From assembly GCA_934276485.1 (NCBI GenBank), contig CAKQTE010000139.1, forward strand, positions 1 through 20,163: a DNA stretch of 20,163 nt. Direction: 5' to 3'. A program made the translations under genes and the position numbers. The notes beneath the pieces are model-generated. The model was not told where the DNA came from. It saw only the letters and a list, made by a program, of their open reading frames with translations, and ran no database searches. This document shows, in pieces, positions 7,242-16,972 of the stretch. Numbering within the stretch: the first letter of the stretch is position 1; each line of letters starts with the position of its first letter. This DNA is from an uncultured Spirochaetales bacterium. Its GTDB lineage: Bacteria > Spirochaetota > Spirochaetia > Sphaerochaetales > Sphaerochaetaceae.

Positions 7242-10013
7242 TTATTCTTGTACGTGTCGACCACAGCAGTTCTTGTACTTCTTGCCGCTACCACATGGGC
7301 AAGGATCGTTTCGTCCAATCTTAGGCATTGCACGTTTTATTACTGTGTTCGAAGCCTGTGCTTGCGAAGAAACAACTGAACCTTGAGGTCTTGAAATTCT
7401 CGATGAATTATTCTTTGCACTTGTAGTAGATCTGGAATATACACTTCCTCTAGAAATGATAGGGTTTGTTGTTATTCTTACAAGGTTTGCAAATCTGCAT
7501 ACAGATTTCATGATAGAATCCAATAGCTCTTCAAATGCTTCAACTGCATTCTTCTTATATTCAATAAGAGGATTCTTGTTTGCATATGTTTGTAGCATAG
7601 CAGCATCCTTGATATCTGTAAGAACATCCAGGTGATCAACCCAGCCCTTGTCAATCTTATATAGATAGAATGGGCGAAGAACCTTGTCGTTGAATTCCTT
7701 GGCTCCAACTAGAGCTTCCTTTGCTCTAAGGTTTTCTTCCATTGTCTTCTTGAGTTTTTCCTTATCGTGAACAAGTTCATCTACAGGTGTTGTTGCAAAG
7801 ATACTTCTGTATGCTTCTACGAATGCAGAGTCATTACCCTTTGTATCTGCAGCAATTTCATCGATCAAGTCATTTGTGTTTTCAATGACTCTCTTTATAA
7901 GATTGTCTTCAGTTAGGATTATGTCTCTCTGCTGGTATATGATATTTCTCTCATCATTAAGAACGTTATCATATTCAAGAAGCTTCTTTCTGATTTCGAA
8001 GTTTCTCTCTTCGACTTTCTTCTGAGCACTCTCGATTGTATTTGAAAGCATCTTGTGATGAATCTCTTCACCATCCTTCAAAAGGTGCTTTCCAATCATG
8101 TCCCTAAGTCCTTCCTTTGCAAATAGACGCATCAAAGGATCGTCGAAACATACATAGAAAACTGATGTGCCAGGGTCTCCCTGTCTTCCAGCTCTTCCTC
8201 TAAGCTGGTTGTCTATACGTCTTGATTCATGACGCTCAGAGCCTATGATATATAATCCACCGAGAGCCTTTACTTCTTCATATGCCTTTTTGTATTCAGG
8301 CATGATCTCTTCTTTTGCTTTCAAGAGTTCCTCAGGAGTGACATCTGTTCCAACTTTCTTTAGAGCTAGGTGGTCTGGAGATCCTCCGAGTTTGATATCT
8401 GTTCCACGACCAGCCATATTAGTCGCAATGGTTACAGCATCCTTAGCACCAGCTTCTCCGATGATGAAAGCTTCTCTGGCATGGTTCTTGGCATTCAGTA
8501 CTTCATGCTTGATCCCTTCCTTTCTGAGTAGGGCAGATAGTATTTCAGATTTCTCAATGCTAGTTGTACCAATCAATATAGGTCTATGTGTTGCATGGAC
8601 TTCCTTTACCTTTTGTACAATTGCATTGTACTTGCTCTTTTCATCGAAGTATGTAAGATCATCCAAGTCCTGTCTAGCAATAGGTTTGTTTGTAGGAATT
8701 ACAACAACATCAAGCTTGTAGATTTCCATGAATTCCACAGCTTCTGTGCTAGCAGTACCTGTCATACCTGCAAGCTTGTCATACATTCTGAAGAAGTTCT
8801 GGAATGTGATAGTTGCAAATGTCTTTGACTGACCTTGTACTCTTACATTTTCCTTTGCTTCAATTGCTTGGTGTAATCCATCTGAATAGCGTCTGCCAAC
8901 AAGTACACGACCAGTGAACTCGTCAACAATCTGAACCTCTCCATCCTTTACAAGGTAGTCTACATCTTTCTTAAATAGGTATTCAGCTTTTACAGCTTGT
9001 GTCACATAGTGAACCAAATCGAAGTTCTGTGGATCATATAGGTCATATACTGTCTCACCATCTTCATTTGTTGAAGGTGCAAGTGCCTTGATATTAGCCA
9101 GGGCGTTCTCGATGTGAGTCATACCTTCAGCTGTGAATGATACAGATTTATTCTTCTCATCAAGCTTGAAGTCTCCCTTTGCATCGAATGCTTCTGCAAC
9201 TTTCTTGCTTAATTTATCGAGATCGCTTAGCTCTGGATATTTTCCTGTAACAGGGTCTTTTTCGCACTCTTTCAAGAATGGAAGAACAGCTTTTGCTGCC
9301 ATTACTTTTGGAGTATCGTCCTCAGCTTGTCCTGAGATGATCAATGGAGTTCTTGCTTCATCGATCAAGATGGAGTCAATTTCGTCTACGATAGCGTAGT
9401 GGTGCTTTGGCTGGACTTTGGATGACGCAGTCTGCTTCATGTTATCTCTCAGATAGTCGAAGCCGAACTCGTTGTTTGTACCATAGGTAATATCTGCACT
9501 ATACGCTTTTCGTTTTGCTTCTTCGTCCTGGCCATTGAGAACAACGCCAACACTCATGCCCAGAAAATTATATATTGGTCCCATCCATTCAGCATCTCTG
9601 TCAGCAAGGTAATCGTTAACAGTTACGATATGAACACCTTTGCCTTCAAGAGCGTTTAGGTATGCTGCAGGAACGGATGTAAGTGTTTTTCCTTCTCCCG
9701 TTTTCATCTCAAGGATTGCGCCCTTACAAAGAACGATAGCACCCATGATCTGAACATCATAATGGAATTCGCCAATTACTCTTTTGCTGGCTTCTCTAAC
9801 GAGTGCGAAAGCCTTTGGTAGAAGCTCATCCAAGGTCTTTTCTCCACTCTGGACTTCTTTCTTCCACTCATTTGTCAAACGAGGAAAATCCTCATCCATT
9901 AGGCTTGCTGCCCAATCTTTTTCTCTATTGACAGACTCTACAATAGGTCTAAGTCTTTTTTCATCTTTCTCTTGTTTGGTGCCTCCAAACAATGTTTTCA
10001 AAAAATTTCCCAT
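7242..10013 (-). CDS. secA: Preprotein translocase ATPase SecA
   Basis: 923 aa from the ATG at 10013. Motor of the Sec pathway, moving unfolded preproteins through SecYEG at the inner membrane. Visible: the N-terminal MGNFLKTLFGG opening typical of SecA, Walker A MKTGEGKT (103-110), the VDEIDSILIDEARTPLIISG DEAD-like segment with the start of the preprotein crosslinking region, TNMAGRGTDIKLGG and QLRGRAGRQGDPG in nucleotide-binding domain 2, helical scaffold and wing regions, then a Ser/Thr-rich linker and the C-terminal zinc-binding SEC-C tail CPCGSGKKYKNCC used for SecB or ribosome contact. An in-frame ATG at 10067 would add 18 residues that do not look like SecA. Neither start has a Shine-Dalgarno sequence. 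The intervening frame has no stop, so the longer form cannot be excluded. Confidence 0.96.
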   Translation of the reverse strand: MGNFLKTLFGGTKQEKDEKRLRPIVESVNREKDWAASLMDEDFPRLTNEWKKEVQSGEKTLDELLPKAFALVREASKRVIGEFHYDVQIMGAIVLCKGAILEMKTGEGKTLTSVPAAYLNALEGKGVHIVTVNDYLADRDAEWMGPIYNFLGMSVGVVLNGQDEEAKRKAYSADITYGTNNEFGFDYLRDNMKQTASSKVQPKHHYAIVDEIDSILIDEARTPLIISGQAEDDTPKVMAAKAVLPFLKECEKDPVTGKYPELSDLDKLSKKVAEAFDAKGDFKLDEKNKSVSFTAEGMTHIENALANIKALAPSTNEDGETVYDLYDPQNFDLVHYVTQAVKAEYLFKKDVDYLVKDGEVQIVDEFTGRVLVGRRYSDGLHQAIEAKENVRVQGQSKTFATITFQNFFRMYDKLAGMTGTASTEAVEFMEIYKLDVVVIPTNKPIARQDLDDLTYFDEKSKYNAIVQKVKEVHATHRPILIGTTSIEKSEILSALLRKEGIKHEVLNAKNHAREAFIIGEAGAKDAVTIATNMAGRGTDIKLGGSPDHLALKKVGTDVTPEELLKAKEEIMPEYKKAYEEVKALGGLYIIGSERHESRRIDNQLRGRAGRQGDPGTSVFYVCFDDPLMRLFAKEGLRDMIGKHLLKDGEEIHHKMLSNTIESAQKKVEERNFEIRKKLLEYDNVLNDERNIIYQQRDIILTEDNLIKRVIENTNDLIDEIAADTKGNDSAFVEAYRSIFATTPVDELVHDKEKLKKTMEENLRAKEALVGAKEFNDKVLRPFYLYKIDKGWVDHLDVLTDIKDAAMLQTYANKNPLIEYKKNAVEAFEELLDSIMKSVCRFANLVRITTNPIISRGSVYSRSTTSAKNNSSRISRPQGSVVSSQAQASNTVIKRAMPKIGRNDPCPCGSGKKYKNCCGRHVQE

Positions 10014-10154
10014 AGAAATATGATAATACTTTTGTCCAAACGTTAACAGAACTGACCTTTTGTGCATTATGTATTTTAGGATAAGGAATTATTTCTTTGT
10101 TGTATAAATATTTATTTGATTGATTTAAGTTGTTTGATATAAAAGAGTGTTAAT

Positions 10155-10184
10155 TTGACACAATTTTCAACCAATCTCTATAGC
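10155..10184 (+). promoter_or_regulatory. Sigma70-type promoter for the cvpA-holB-ntrBC operon
   Basis: A perfect -35 TTGACA (10155-10160), an 18-base spacer and -10 TATAGC (10179-10184, four of six). The predicted start near 10191 leaves only about four bases before the ATG at 10195, so the first cistron would be nearly leaderless. Confidence 0.6.
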
Positions 10185-10194
10185 AAAAAAGAGT

Positions 10195-10737
10195 ATGAAT
10201 TGTTACACTGAATCCATGGATTGGACTCTTGTAATAGGCAAATTCAGTATTGGTATTTTAGATATCATCATCGTAGTGATGTTCTTATCGACATCAATTG
10301 GTTGTACTGCCGTAGGATTCTCCCGTTCTGCAGCAAAGAAAATTGGGTGGATACTTTGCTATCCATGTGCATTCTATCTAACAAGCTTGGTTGCCAAGGT
10401 ATTCAATAGTTATTCAAATATTGGCCTCTTTTTCTCAACGATGCTAGCATTCGCAGTGTCATCTGTTATTGTATTTGCAATCTTTAATCTATTAGGATCT
10501 CTTTTGGGAAATGTTCTTTCGGGAATAGGGCTAGGTGCTGTCGATAGCATACTTGGTTTTGTCTGGGGAGTATTCATGACAATACTAGCAGCAGGCATAT
10601 TGATATTCATTCTTTCAAAGCAAACGATTTTCGATCTTCAGCCTCTTTTTGATAAAAGCTATGCTTATCAATGGATACAACCATTGCTTCCTTCTACGCA
10701 AAAAGTTCTAGCGGGGGTTCTAGATGGCATTCTATAA
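10195..10737 (+). CDS. cvpA: CvpA-family membrane protein
   Basis: 180 aa with about four transmembrane segments: near residues 16-38, 49-67, 78-108 (VSSVIVFAIFNLLGSLLG) and 119-141. The family hallmark LGAVDSILGFVWGVFMTIL (109-127) is present, corresponding to the Gly-rich 'G-lGl-kG' segment of CvpA proteins. CvpA is linked to colicin V production and envelope stress tolerance in enterobacteria; the molecular activity is not established. An alternative start at 10216 (MDWTLVIGKF) gives 173 aa and fits the family N-terminus equally well; neither start has a Shine-Dalgarno sequence. It opens the operon and overlaps the next gene by 14 bases. Treponema pallidum also has a cvpA gene beside ntrB/atoC-like genes. 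Confidence 0.82.
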   Translation: MNCYTESMDWTLVIGKFSIGILDIIIVVMFLSTSIGCTAVGFSRSAAKKIGWILCYPCAFYLTSLVAKVFNSYSNIGLFFSTMLAFAVSSVIVFAIFNLLGSLLGNVLSGIGLGAVDSILGFVWGVFMTILAAGILIFILSKQTIFDLQPLFDKSYAYQWIQPLLPSTQKVLAGVLDGIL

Positions 10738-11878
10738 CCTCGAAAAGACCCAACCTGGAATAGCTCGTGAATTTGAAGATGCAATCAAAGGAGGCTTTTT
10801 GCCTCAATCTTTGTTGCTCTCAGGACCCAGAGGCTCTTCAAGACTCACAGCATCCTTGGATCTTGCATTTACTCTTTTGAATGATGAAGGAAATAGGGAT
10901 TTATTGAAATCGAATCAGATTGCGCTTCTTCCAAGCAGGAACAATCTATTGGAAGTGAAAGCTGCAATTGCAATGTTTGAAAAGCAGCGTACAACTTCAT
11001 CCCGAATCTTTTTGATTCAAACAATCAGGAAGATATTGCTTCAATATCCTGCAATGCTTGTTGATGCCTATGACAAGAAGGTCAGCTCTTATTTTTCTAC
11101 TGCAGAAGAGATAGCTTCTTTGTTATATGAATATGAAGAAGATAGAGAGTACACTGAAAAAGAGATCAAGGCTCTTTGTTCATTCCTGGAAAAGAATGTA
11201 ACACAAGCATTCATCAATAAAGGTCGTAAGTCAAATGGGGTTACGATCGATGAGATCAGAGCAATCCAGGATTGGTTCAGTACAGGGCACGATGTAAAGA
11301 TTGCAATCATTGAAAACCTAGAAGAGAGTACCGAGGGTGCAAAGAACTCTCTGTTGAAGATTCTCGAAGAGCCAAATGAAAATGGATACCTTATTTTGAT
11401 AAGTTCAAATCCCCAACGCTTGCTGCCAACAATTCTTTCTCGTGTCAGGAAGTTTGCATTCCCATCTTTGACAGAGGAGTGCATAACATCTTTTCTTAGA
11501 GATCAGTTCAAACAATATCAAAACTACACATCCTTTGAAGCATTCTTCTTTGAGATGGGAGCAGAAGAGGAGAGCAAGAAAGAGCTTGAAGAGAGCGTGA
11601 AGCTTTTTTCGTCTGCAATTATCAATGGCAGTGCATTGGACAATAGTGACAAGGAAAAGATATTTTCCTTTGTCGATAGAATCAATGCTTTCAGATATTT
11701 CATTGAGTGTGTTACAGCAAATGTTTCAAAAGAGATGAAATCGGGACGCATCAAGCCTATAAAAGCACGAGAGATTATGGATGTGATCAATAAATGGATA
11801 TTGGTATCTGATACATATAATCTATCACAGAGAGCATCTCTTGATAGTATTCTTAGGGAGTGTATAAATGTCAAATAA
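10724..11878 (+). CDS. holB: DNA polymerase III delta' subunit (clamp loader)
   Basis: 384 aa AAA+ clamp-loader protein. A Walker A remnant GPRGSSRLT (34-42) lacks the Lys, as usual for the non-hydrolysing delta' subunit. The conserved block GVTIDEIRAIQDWF...IAIIENLEEST...NSLLKILEEPNENGYLILISSNP...LLPTILSRVRKFAF (172-246) is characteristic of delta'/tau, with SRV in place of the usual SRC motif. The four zinc-binding Cys found in many delta'/tau proteins are missing, and residues about 75-170 form an atypical insertion with acidic helices. The start overlaps cvpA and has GGGGG about five bases upstream. A tau/gamma subunit is unlikely because the Walker A is dead and the Cys cluster is absent. 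It overlaps the kinase gene by 11 bases. Confidence 0.85.
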   Translation: MAFYNLEKTQPGIAREFEDAIKGGFLPQSLLLSGPRGSSRLTASLDLAFTLLNDEGNRDLLKSNQIALLPSRNNLLEVKAAIAMFEKQRTTSSRIFLIQTIRKILLQYPAMLVDAYDKKVSSYFSTAEEIASLLYEYEEDREYTEKEIKALCSFLEKNVTQAFINKGRKSNGVTIDEIRAIQDWFSTGHDVKIAIIENLEESTEGAKNSLLKILEEPNENGYLILISSNPQRLLPTILSRVRKFAFPSLTEECITSFLRDQFKQYQNYTSFEAFFFEMGAEEESKKELEESVKLFSSAIINGSALDNSDKEKIFSFVDRINAFRYFIECVTANVSKEMKSGRIKPIKAREIMDVINKWILVSDTYNLSQRASLDSILRECINVK

Positions 11879-13034
11879 GCTATTGAAGAAGGTTCTGGCT
11901 GATTTTTCATCTTGTCCTAGTTCCCAGCTCGAATCATTGATCAAAGCAGAGATATTGGAAAGTGATTTGCATACTGCTTTATTGGATAGCCTTTCAGAAG
12001 GCCATGTAATTGTTGATCACTCAGGTTACGTTGTTTATTACAACAACACAATCTACTCCTTGATCCCAACATCATTAAAGCATAGAGTCTTTGAAGGTAA
12101 AAGACTTAATGATGCAATCAGGGATAAGGATATAAATCAATTCATAACAGATGTTCTGAATGGAAGAGAAAAACCAGAGCCAAAGGATTTCACAATCCAG
12201 GCTGGCCAGGAGTTAAGAACGATTAGAGTATCTTTCTATGTTCTTTCTGTAGGAGATGATAACTATATCGATATAAAGTTCAATGATATCTCGGATCAGA
12301 TTCGCGCCCAGGCACGATTAAGACGAAGTGAGAGCCTTGCTAGCCTTACAACTATGGCTGCAGGTATTGCTCACGAGATCAAGAATCCTCTTGCTGCTAT
12401 GAAGATACATATTCAATTGATGCAGAAAGCTCTTCAGAAGAAAGGCTCAATTACACAGGAGGACGCTGCTAAGTATCTTAGTGTAATTGATGAGGAGGTT
12501 GACCACTTGAATTCAATCGCTGTCGACTTTCTATATGCTGTAAAACCAATGAATACAGAGCTAAAGCTCTCGAATATCAATGACATTATCCTAGAGCTAG
12601 CATCTTTCTTGGCGCCAGAAGCGGAGGATAAGAATATAGAGATCAAACTCGAGCTAAGAGAGTTCTTGCCACGCATAGAGCTTGATTCGCGATATGTAAG
12701 ACAGGCTTTGTTAAATCTTGTGCAGAATGCATTTGCTGCAATGCCAACAGGTGGAATATTGACCATTACAACAAAGCTTGAGGGTAATTTTGTTCTCTTG
12801 AAGGTTGAAGACACTGGAAGTGGAATAGACAGCGAGAAACTTGCAAAGATCTTCGAGCCGTACTTTACAACTAAGGCAACTGGTACAGGCCTTGGTTTAA
12901 CAACTGTATATAAGGTAATGAAGGAACATGGTGGCGATATCCACGTCACTTCCCAGCTTGGAATGGGAACAGCATTCACATTGGAATTCCCAGTTCCAAC
13001 TAGCCAAAGACAAGCCTTGGAGGGCGATAAATGA
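11868..13034 (+). CDS. Cytoplasmic PAS histidine kinase, NtrB-like
   Basis: 388 aa, no transmembrane segment or signal peptide, so a soluble sensor. A PAS-like domain occupies about residues 38-140 (HVIVDHSGYVVYYNN...). The dimerisation/phosphoacceptor H-box is AAGIAHEIKNPLAAMK with H169. The catalytic ATPase domain shows the N-box LLNLVQNAFAAM, G1 VEDTGSGID, the F-box IFEPYFTTK and G2 GTGLGL. H-box and N-box style match the NtrB/AtoS class that partners with sigma54 activators, and its cognate regulator follows with a 4-base ATGA overlap. AGGGAG lies seven bases before the ATG. The signal sensed is unknown. It resembles Borrelia Hk2 and Treponema NtrB-type kinases in architecture and pairing. 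Confidence 0.93.
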   Translation: MSNKLLKKVLADFSSCPSSQLESLIKAEILESDLHTALLDSLSEGHVIVDHSGYVVYYNNTIYSLIPTSLKHRVFEGKRLNDAIRDKDINQFITDVLNGREKPEPKDFTIQAGQELRTIRVSFYVLSVGDDNYIDIKFNDISDQIRAQARLRRSESLASLTTMAAGIAHEIKNPLAAMKIHIQLMQKALQKKGSITQEDAAKYLSVIDEEVDHLNSIAVDFLYAVKPMNTELKLSNINDIILELASFLAPEAEDKNIEIKLELREFLPRIELDSRYVRQALLNLVQNAFAAMPTGGILTITTKLEGNFVLLKVEDTGSGIDSEKLAKIFEPYFTTKATGTGLGLTTVYKVMKEHGGDIHVTSQLGMGTAFTLEFPVPTSQRQALEGDK

Positions 13035-14392
13035 GTACAATCCTATTAGTTGATGATGAGGTTAATATTCTATCAGGACTTTCGATGGCTATGTCCGATG
13101 AGGGCTATAAGGTTCTTACAGCGACAAATGGAAAAGAGGCATGGGGCCTGATAAACGAAAACAATGTTGATCTTGTAATTACCGATCTAAGAATGCCAGA
13201 GATGTCTGGCGATGAGCTAATCAAGAAGGTCAGCAGTGCTTATCCAACTCTTCCTGTAATTGTTTTAACTGGCCATGGAACTATCGAGACAGCTGTTGAG
13301 ACAATGCGTGAAGGTGCAATAGATTTCTTCACAAAGCCTGTTGATCTGGACAAGTTATTGCTGGTTGTAAAGAAAACAATTGCAAACTCCCAGCTTCAGG
13401 AGCAGAACAGAAGACTTACTGAAGAGATAGAGAAGCTAAAGAAAGAGAAGAACTTTGCCGCTATCATTGGAAAATCTGGAAAGGTCAGCCAATTGCAGGA
13501 GACTATCAAGCAAGTGGCACCAACAAAAGCAAGTGTGTTGATCACAGGAGAGTCCGGTACTGGTAAGGAGTTGGTTGCTGATGCAATCCAGGCTCAATCC
13601 AACAGAAGTAATAAGCCTTTTATCAAAGTCCATTGTGCATCTCTTTCTCCATCTCTGTTGGAGTCCGAGCTATTTGGACACGAGAAGGGTGCTTTCACAG
13701 GTGCTACTAGCCAAAAGAAGGGTAGGTTTGAACTCGCTGATGGTGGAACATTGTTTCTTGATGAAATTGGAGAGATCGACCAGAGTACACAAGTCAAGCT
13801 TTTGAGAGTACTTCAGGAAAGGGAGTTTGAACGCGTTGGAGGCGAGAAGACCATCAAGGTTGATGTTCGCGTAGTATCGGCTACAAATAGAAATCTCCTG
13901 GAAGAAGTACAGAAAGGTAATTTCAGAGAGGATCTCTACTATCGTTTGGCTGTAGTTGAAATCAAGGTCCCACCTCTAAGAGAGAGAAAGGAAGACATCG
14001 AGCTGCTTGCTTCCGATTTCCTGAAGCGATTTAGCCAGGAAGAAAACAAGAAGATAGAAGGGTTCTCCCTTCAGGCAAGAAAAGCTTTATATAGCTACTC
14101 TTGGCCAGGAAACATCAGGGAGTTAAAAAACTCCATTGAATCAGCAGTTGTCATGGCCCGTGGTAAGACTATTGAACTTGAGGATCTTCCAACTCAACTA
14201 AAGCATGAAAGCAGGGACACTCAAATAACCTTGGATCTTCCTCTTACAATGGAAGAGGCTGAAAAGGCAATCATCTTAGAGTCCATTGCATATTGCTCAG
14301 GCAATAAAACCAAAGCTGCTGAGATGCTTGCTATCGGCAGAAAGACATTACATAGAAAGCTCGCTGAATGGAGAGAAGAAAATGACGCTTGA
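13031..14392 (+). CDS. atoC: NtrC/AtoC-type sigma54-dependent response regulator
   Basis: 453 aa with three modules. The receiver domain (1-118) has acidic D8/D9, phosphoacceptor D52 (ITDLRMPE), T80 and K102. The AAA+ sigma54-interaction domain (about 145-375) has Walker A GESGTGKE (173-180), the sigma54-contact loop GAFTGA (220-225), Walker B GTLFLDEIGE (239-248), and SWPGNIRELKN. The C-terminal Fis-type helix-turn-helix (about 415-450: NKTKAAEMLAIGRKTLHRKLAEW) binds DNA enhancers. All residues needed for phosphorylation, ATP hydrolysis and RpoN contact are intact. Its operon mate is the NtrB-like kinase. The only canonical sigma54 promoter I find in the window lies upstream of the sigma factor at 19089, the obvious candidate target. 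rpoN itself is not in this window. Confidence 0.95.
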   Translation: MSTILLVDDEVNILSGLSMAMSDEGYKVLTATNGKEAWGLINENNVDLVITDLRMPEMSGDELIKKVSSAYPTLPVIVLTGHGTIETAVETMREGAIDFFTKPVDLDKLLLVVKKTIANSQLQEQNRRLTEEIEKLKKEKNFAAIIGKSGKVSQLQETIKQVAPTKASVLITGESGTGKELVADAIQAQSNRSNKPFIKVHCASLSPSLLESELFGHEKGAFTGATSQKKGRFELADGGTLFLDEIGEIDQSTQVKLLRVLQEREFERVGGEKTIKVDVRVVSATNRNLLEEVQKGNFREDLYYRLAVVEIKVPPLRERKEDIELLASDFLKRFSQEENKKIEGFSLQARKALYSYSWPGNIRELKNSIESAVVMARGKTIELEDLPTQLKHESRDTQITLDLPLTMEEAEKAIILESIAYCSGNKTKAAEMLAIGRKTLHRKLAEWREENDA

Positions 14393-16505
14393 AGAGGTAT
14401 TCTCTCCTAATGGTGCATTGGACAATGTCTTAAACAGCTATTCTTTTAGATCTAACCAGCTAGAGATGTCTGAGTTAATTGATAAAGGATTTAACGAGAA
14501 TAAGAATGTTGTAATCGAAGCAGGTACTGGTATCGGAAAGTCCTTTGCTTATCTTGTACCTGCATTCCTACTTTTGGATAAAGACAAGTCAAAGAAAGTT
14601 GTTGTTGCAACAAGTACAACGACACTTCAAAAACAGTTATATGAGAAGGATATCCCTCTTGTAACAAAGGCATTGGGTATATCATTAAATACTGCAATTC
14701 TATATGGTAGAAGTAACTATCTTTGTCTTAGAAAATACACTGATATCTATGAATCTCGTAAGCTTCTCTCTTTGGATCCAGAAAGTAGCGAAGCTTTGTT
14801 CGATTCCTGGGTTCAAAAGACAGATACTGGTGCTATACAGGATGCTCCAAAGAAAGTTGCATTTCTATTTAAGGAATTGAGATCAGACTCACATGAATGC
14901 CTGGGTAGATCTTGCCCATTTCATGAAGAGTGCTTTTTCTTTCAAGCCCGTCGTAAGGCTCAGAAAGCAAATCTTGTTGTTACCAATCATCATATTGTTT
15001 TGTATGATGCAAGAATTCGAGCAGAGAACGAAGAGGGATTTGACACAGAGTGCATCCTTCCAGGATACACACACCTTGTTATGGATGAGGCTCATCATAT
15101 ACAAGATGAAGCTACATCGATTCTTTCAGATGAATTCTCAACTGAGCTAGCTGAGTTCATTCTCGATGAGCTAACTCGTAAGAGAAAGAAGAAAAAGGAA
15201 AGTGATGAAGAAGGTGAGAAGGAAGAGGTCGAAAAGCTTTCCTTGTTGGATGCAGTAAGAAGATTTGAAAAAGTCGATCCACCTGTAAAGCAGGCCACAA
15301 TTACCAATTCAATCTCTCATATAAGACTTCTGCTTGATTCATTCGATAGTGAGCTTAAAGCCATTCTTTCTGGCCACTTTGATCGATATCAAATACTCTT
15401 TACGCGCGAGTTCTACAACAGGTTCATAGAGCGCATCAGAGCGCAAGAAGCTCTTGCAGAGGAATTGCATACACTTTCTAATGCATTAGATAATCTATAT
15501 TCGGAAGATGCAAAAGATCCAATTCTCGATATAGTAAAAAGATACTCTTCTGAGCTTATGTGTCTTTCGAACACACTTCGTTCTTGGATTCGTTTTTCTG
15601 ATTTCGATTCATTCATTCCATATGCAGAGGAAGATAGAAGAAGTGGAAAGTATACGATCAAGATCGCTCCTATGTGCACAGGTCCTATTTTATATAGAAC
15701 TCTTGTTCGCAATATGGAGAGCATGCTCTATTGCTCAGCAACTCTATGTGTAAACAATAGCTTTGCATTCTTCTCAAATGATTCAGGATTCAAGGAGGAT
15801 CCAGATCATCTAGAGGGAATATTTCTCTCTCCATTTGATTATGGACACTCGTTGATGCTCCTTGTTCCTGAGGATGGAATGGAATTCATAACATCAAAAA
15901 AAGATGAATACAATAGGTATGCATCCTATGTAACAGCTAAGGCACTGCAATCATCAGCAGGAGGCGCTTTGGTATTGTTCACTGCCAAGGATATGCTCAA
16001 TGAAGTATGTCAAAACGTTAAGAAGAACCTTGGCCCTGATTATAGGATACTTAGTCAGACAGATACAGGAATACACAAGGCAAGACTTCTTGAAGAGTTC
16101 AAGAATGATGAGGATGCATCGTTGTTCGCTACCGATTCTTTCTGGGAAGGAGTAGACGCTCCTGGAAATACTCTTAGGCTTGTCATAATTGAAAAGCTTC
16201 CATTTAGAGTACCCACAGATCCAATTGAGATGGCACGCAGTAACTATATAAACAGTAAGAGTGGAAATGAGAGTGCATCGTTTATGCAGATCACAGTTCC
16301 CAATGCATGTATTAAACTAAAGCAGGGTATTGGTAGATTAATTAGAAGTGAAGACGATAGAGGTGTTGTATTGATTCTAGATAAGAGAATAATATCTAAA
16401 GGATATAGGGCTATGATGCTCAATACAATTCCTCAAGGCTATAGGCCAGAGGATACACTATTAGATAATATTGAGAACAAGATTGAGAGGTTTCTGTTTC
16501 AGTGA
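14382..16505 (+). CDS. dinG: DinG/XPD-family Fe-S helicase
   Basis: 707 aa superfamily 2 helicase. A Q-motif FRSNQ (22-26), Walker A AGTGIGKS (47-54), four Cys (C115, C173, C178, C184) placed as the Fe-S cluster ligands of the XPD/DinG family, the DEAH box (235-238), and the C-terminal motifs ATDSFWEGVDAPG and QGIGRLIRSEDDRG. An unusual Lys/Glu-rich insert (RKRKKKKESDEEGEKEE) follows the DEAH region by about 35 residues. It is expected to unwind DNA 5'-3', including forks, D-loops or RNA-DNA hybrids, in repair. The start at 14382 has GGAG eight bases upstream and overlaps the regulator by 11 bases. DinG rather than YoaA or XPD is inferred from overall layout. Confidence 0.88.
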   Translation: MTLEEVFSPNGALDNVLNSYSFRSNQLEMSELIDKGFNENKNVVIEAGTGIGKSFAYLVPAFLLLDKDKSKKVVVATSTTTLQKQLYEKDIPLVTKALGISLNTAILYGRSNYLCLRKYTDIYESRKLLSLDPESSEALFDSWVQKTDTGAIQDAPKKVAFLFKELRSDSHECLGRSCPFHEECFFFQARRKAQKANLVVTNHHIVLYDARIRAENEEGFDTECILPGYTHLVMDEAHHIQDEATSILSDEFSTELAEFILDELTRKRKKKKESDEEGEKEEVEKLSLLDAVRRFEKVDPPVKQATITNSISHIRLLLDSFDSELKAILSGHFDRYQILFTREFYNRFIERIRAQEALAEELHTLSNALDNLYSEDAKDPILDIVKRYSSELMCLSNTLRSWIRFSDFDSFIPYAEEDRRSGKYTIKIAPMCTGPILYRTLVRNMESMLYCSATLCVNNSFAFFSNDSGFKEDPDHLEGIFLSPFDYGHSLMLLVPEDGMEFITSKKDEYNRYASYVTAKALQSSAGGALVLFTAKDMLNEVCQNVKKNLGPDYRILSQTDTGIHKARLLEEFKNDEDASLFATDSFWEGVDAPGNTLRLVIIEKLPFRVPTDPIEMARSNYINSKSGNESASFMQITVPNACIKLKQGIGRLIRSEDDRGVVLILDKRIISKGYRAMMLNTIPQGYRPEDTLLDNIENKIERFLFQ

Positions 16506-16972
16506 TGGATAAAAAAGAATCAATTAAAACAAAATTTTCAAAAGAAGGACTACTAGTTTGTGTATTGGTTTTCCTACCTTATGCATTTAGCTTTATGCCT
16601 ACTAGATATAATCTATTTGCTGAATACCAGAATCTGCCTAAATGGCTCTTGATTTTGAACTCGTTCATTGTACTCTTTATGGTTCTTACTCAGGTTCTTG
16701 TCAGAAACCTTCAAGCTCATCCTTTATCATCAAAGAGCAGGATCTTTAGCTTTGCCAATGTTATCTTGGGCGTCTATTACATTCTATGGGTGTATTTCTA
16801 TAGAGGGGATGCATCTGTTGGAATTTATATGGCAATAAAGATATTGGCATCTCTATATTTGATCATCTTCTCCTTTGATAGAAAGAACTGGGTTGCATTT
16901 TCTCTTTCGCTTGCATACCTTGTCTTATCAATAGCAACATCTTCTCTTGCATTGGTTAGAGTCTATGGCTAA
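16505..16972 (+). CDS. Small polytopic membrane protein, unknown
   Basis: 155 aa with about five hydrophobic segments (near 15-33, 42-64, 80-98, 103-122 and 127-148) separated by short basic loops such as LVRNLQAHPLSSKSR and SFDRKN. No family motif is recognised. The ATG shares one base with the dinG stop (TGATG), indicating translational coupling; a GTG three bases earlier is the alternative start. Its stop overlaps the next gene by 8 bases, so it belongs to the same operon. Function cannot be assigned. Confidence 0.8.
   Translation: MDKKESIKTKFSKEGLLVCVLVFLPYAFSFMPTRYNLFAEYQNLPKWLLILNSFIVLFMVLTQVLVRNLQAHPLSSKSRIFSFANVILGVYYILWVYFYRGDASVGIYMAIKILASLYLIIFSFDRKNWVAFSLSLAYLVLSIATSSLALVRVYG

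Noticed and set aside
7115..7324. 69-codon plus-strand frame spanning the stalk/secA junction
   Set aside because: Crosses the bidirectional terminator and both gene ends, and has no start signal.
8245..8721. 158-codon open frame on the plus strand
   Set aside because: Lies wholly inside secA on the other strand, over its best-conserved region; no promoter, no ribosome site and no family resemblance.
12434..12979. 181-codon open frame on the minus strand
   Set aside because: Antisense to the kinase catalytic domain, whose motifs are unambiguous; Ser/Val-rich shadow frame.
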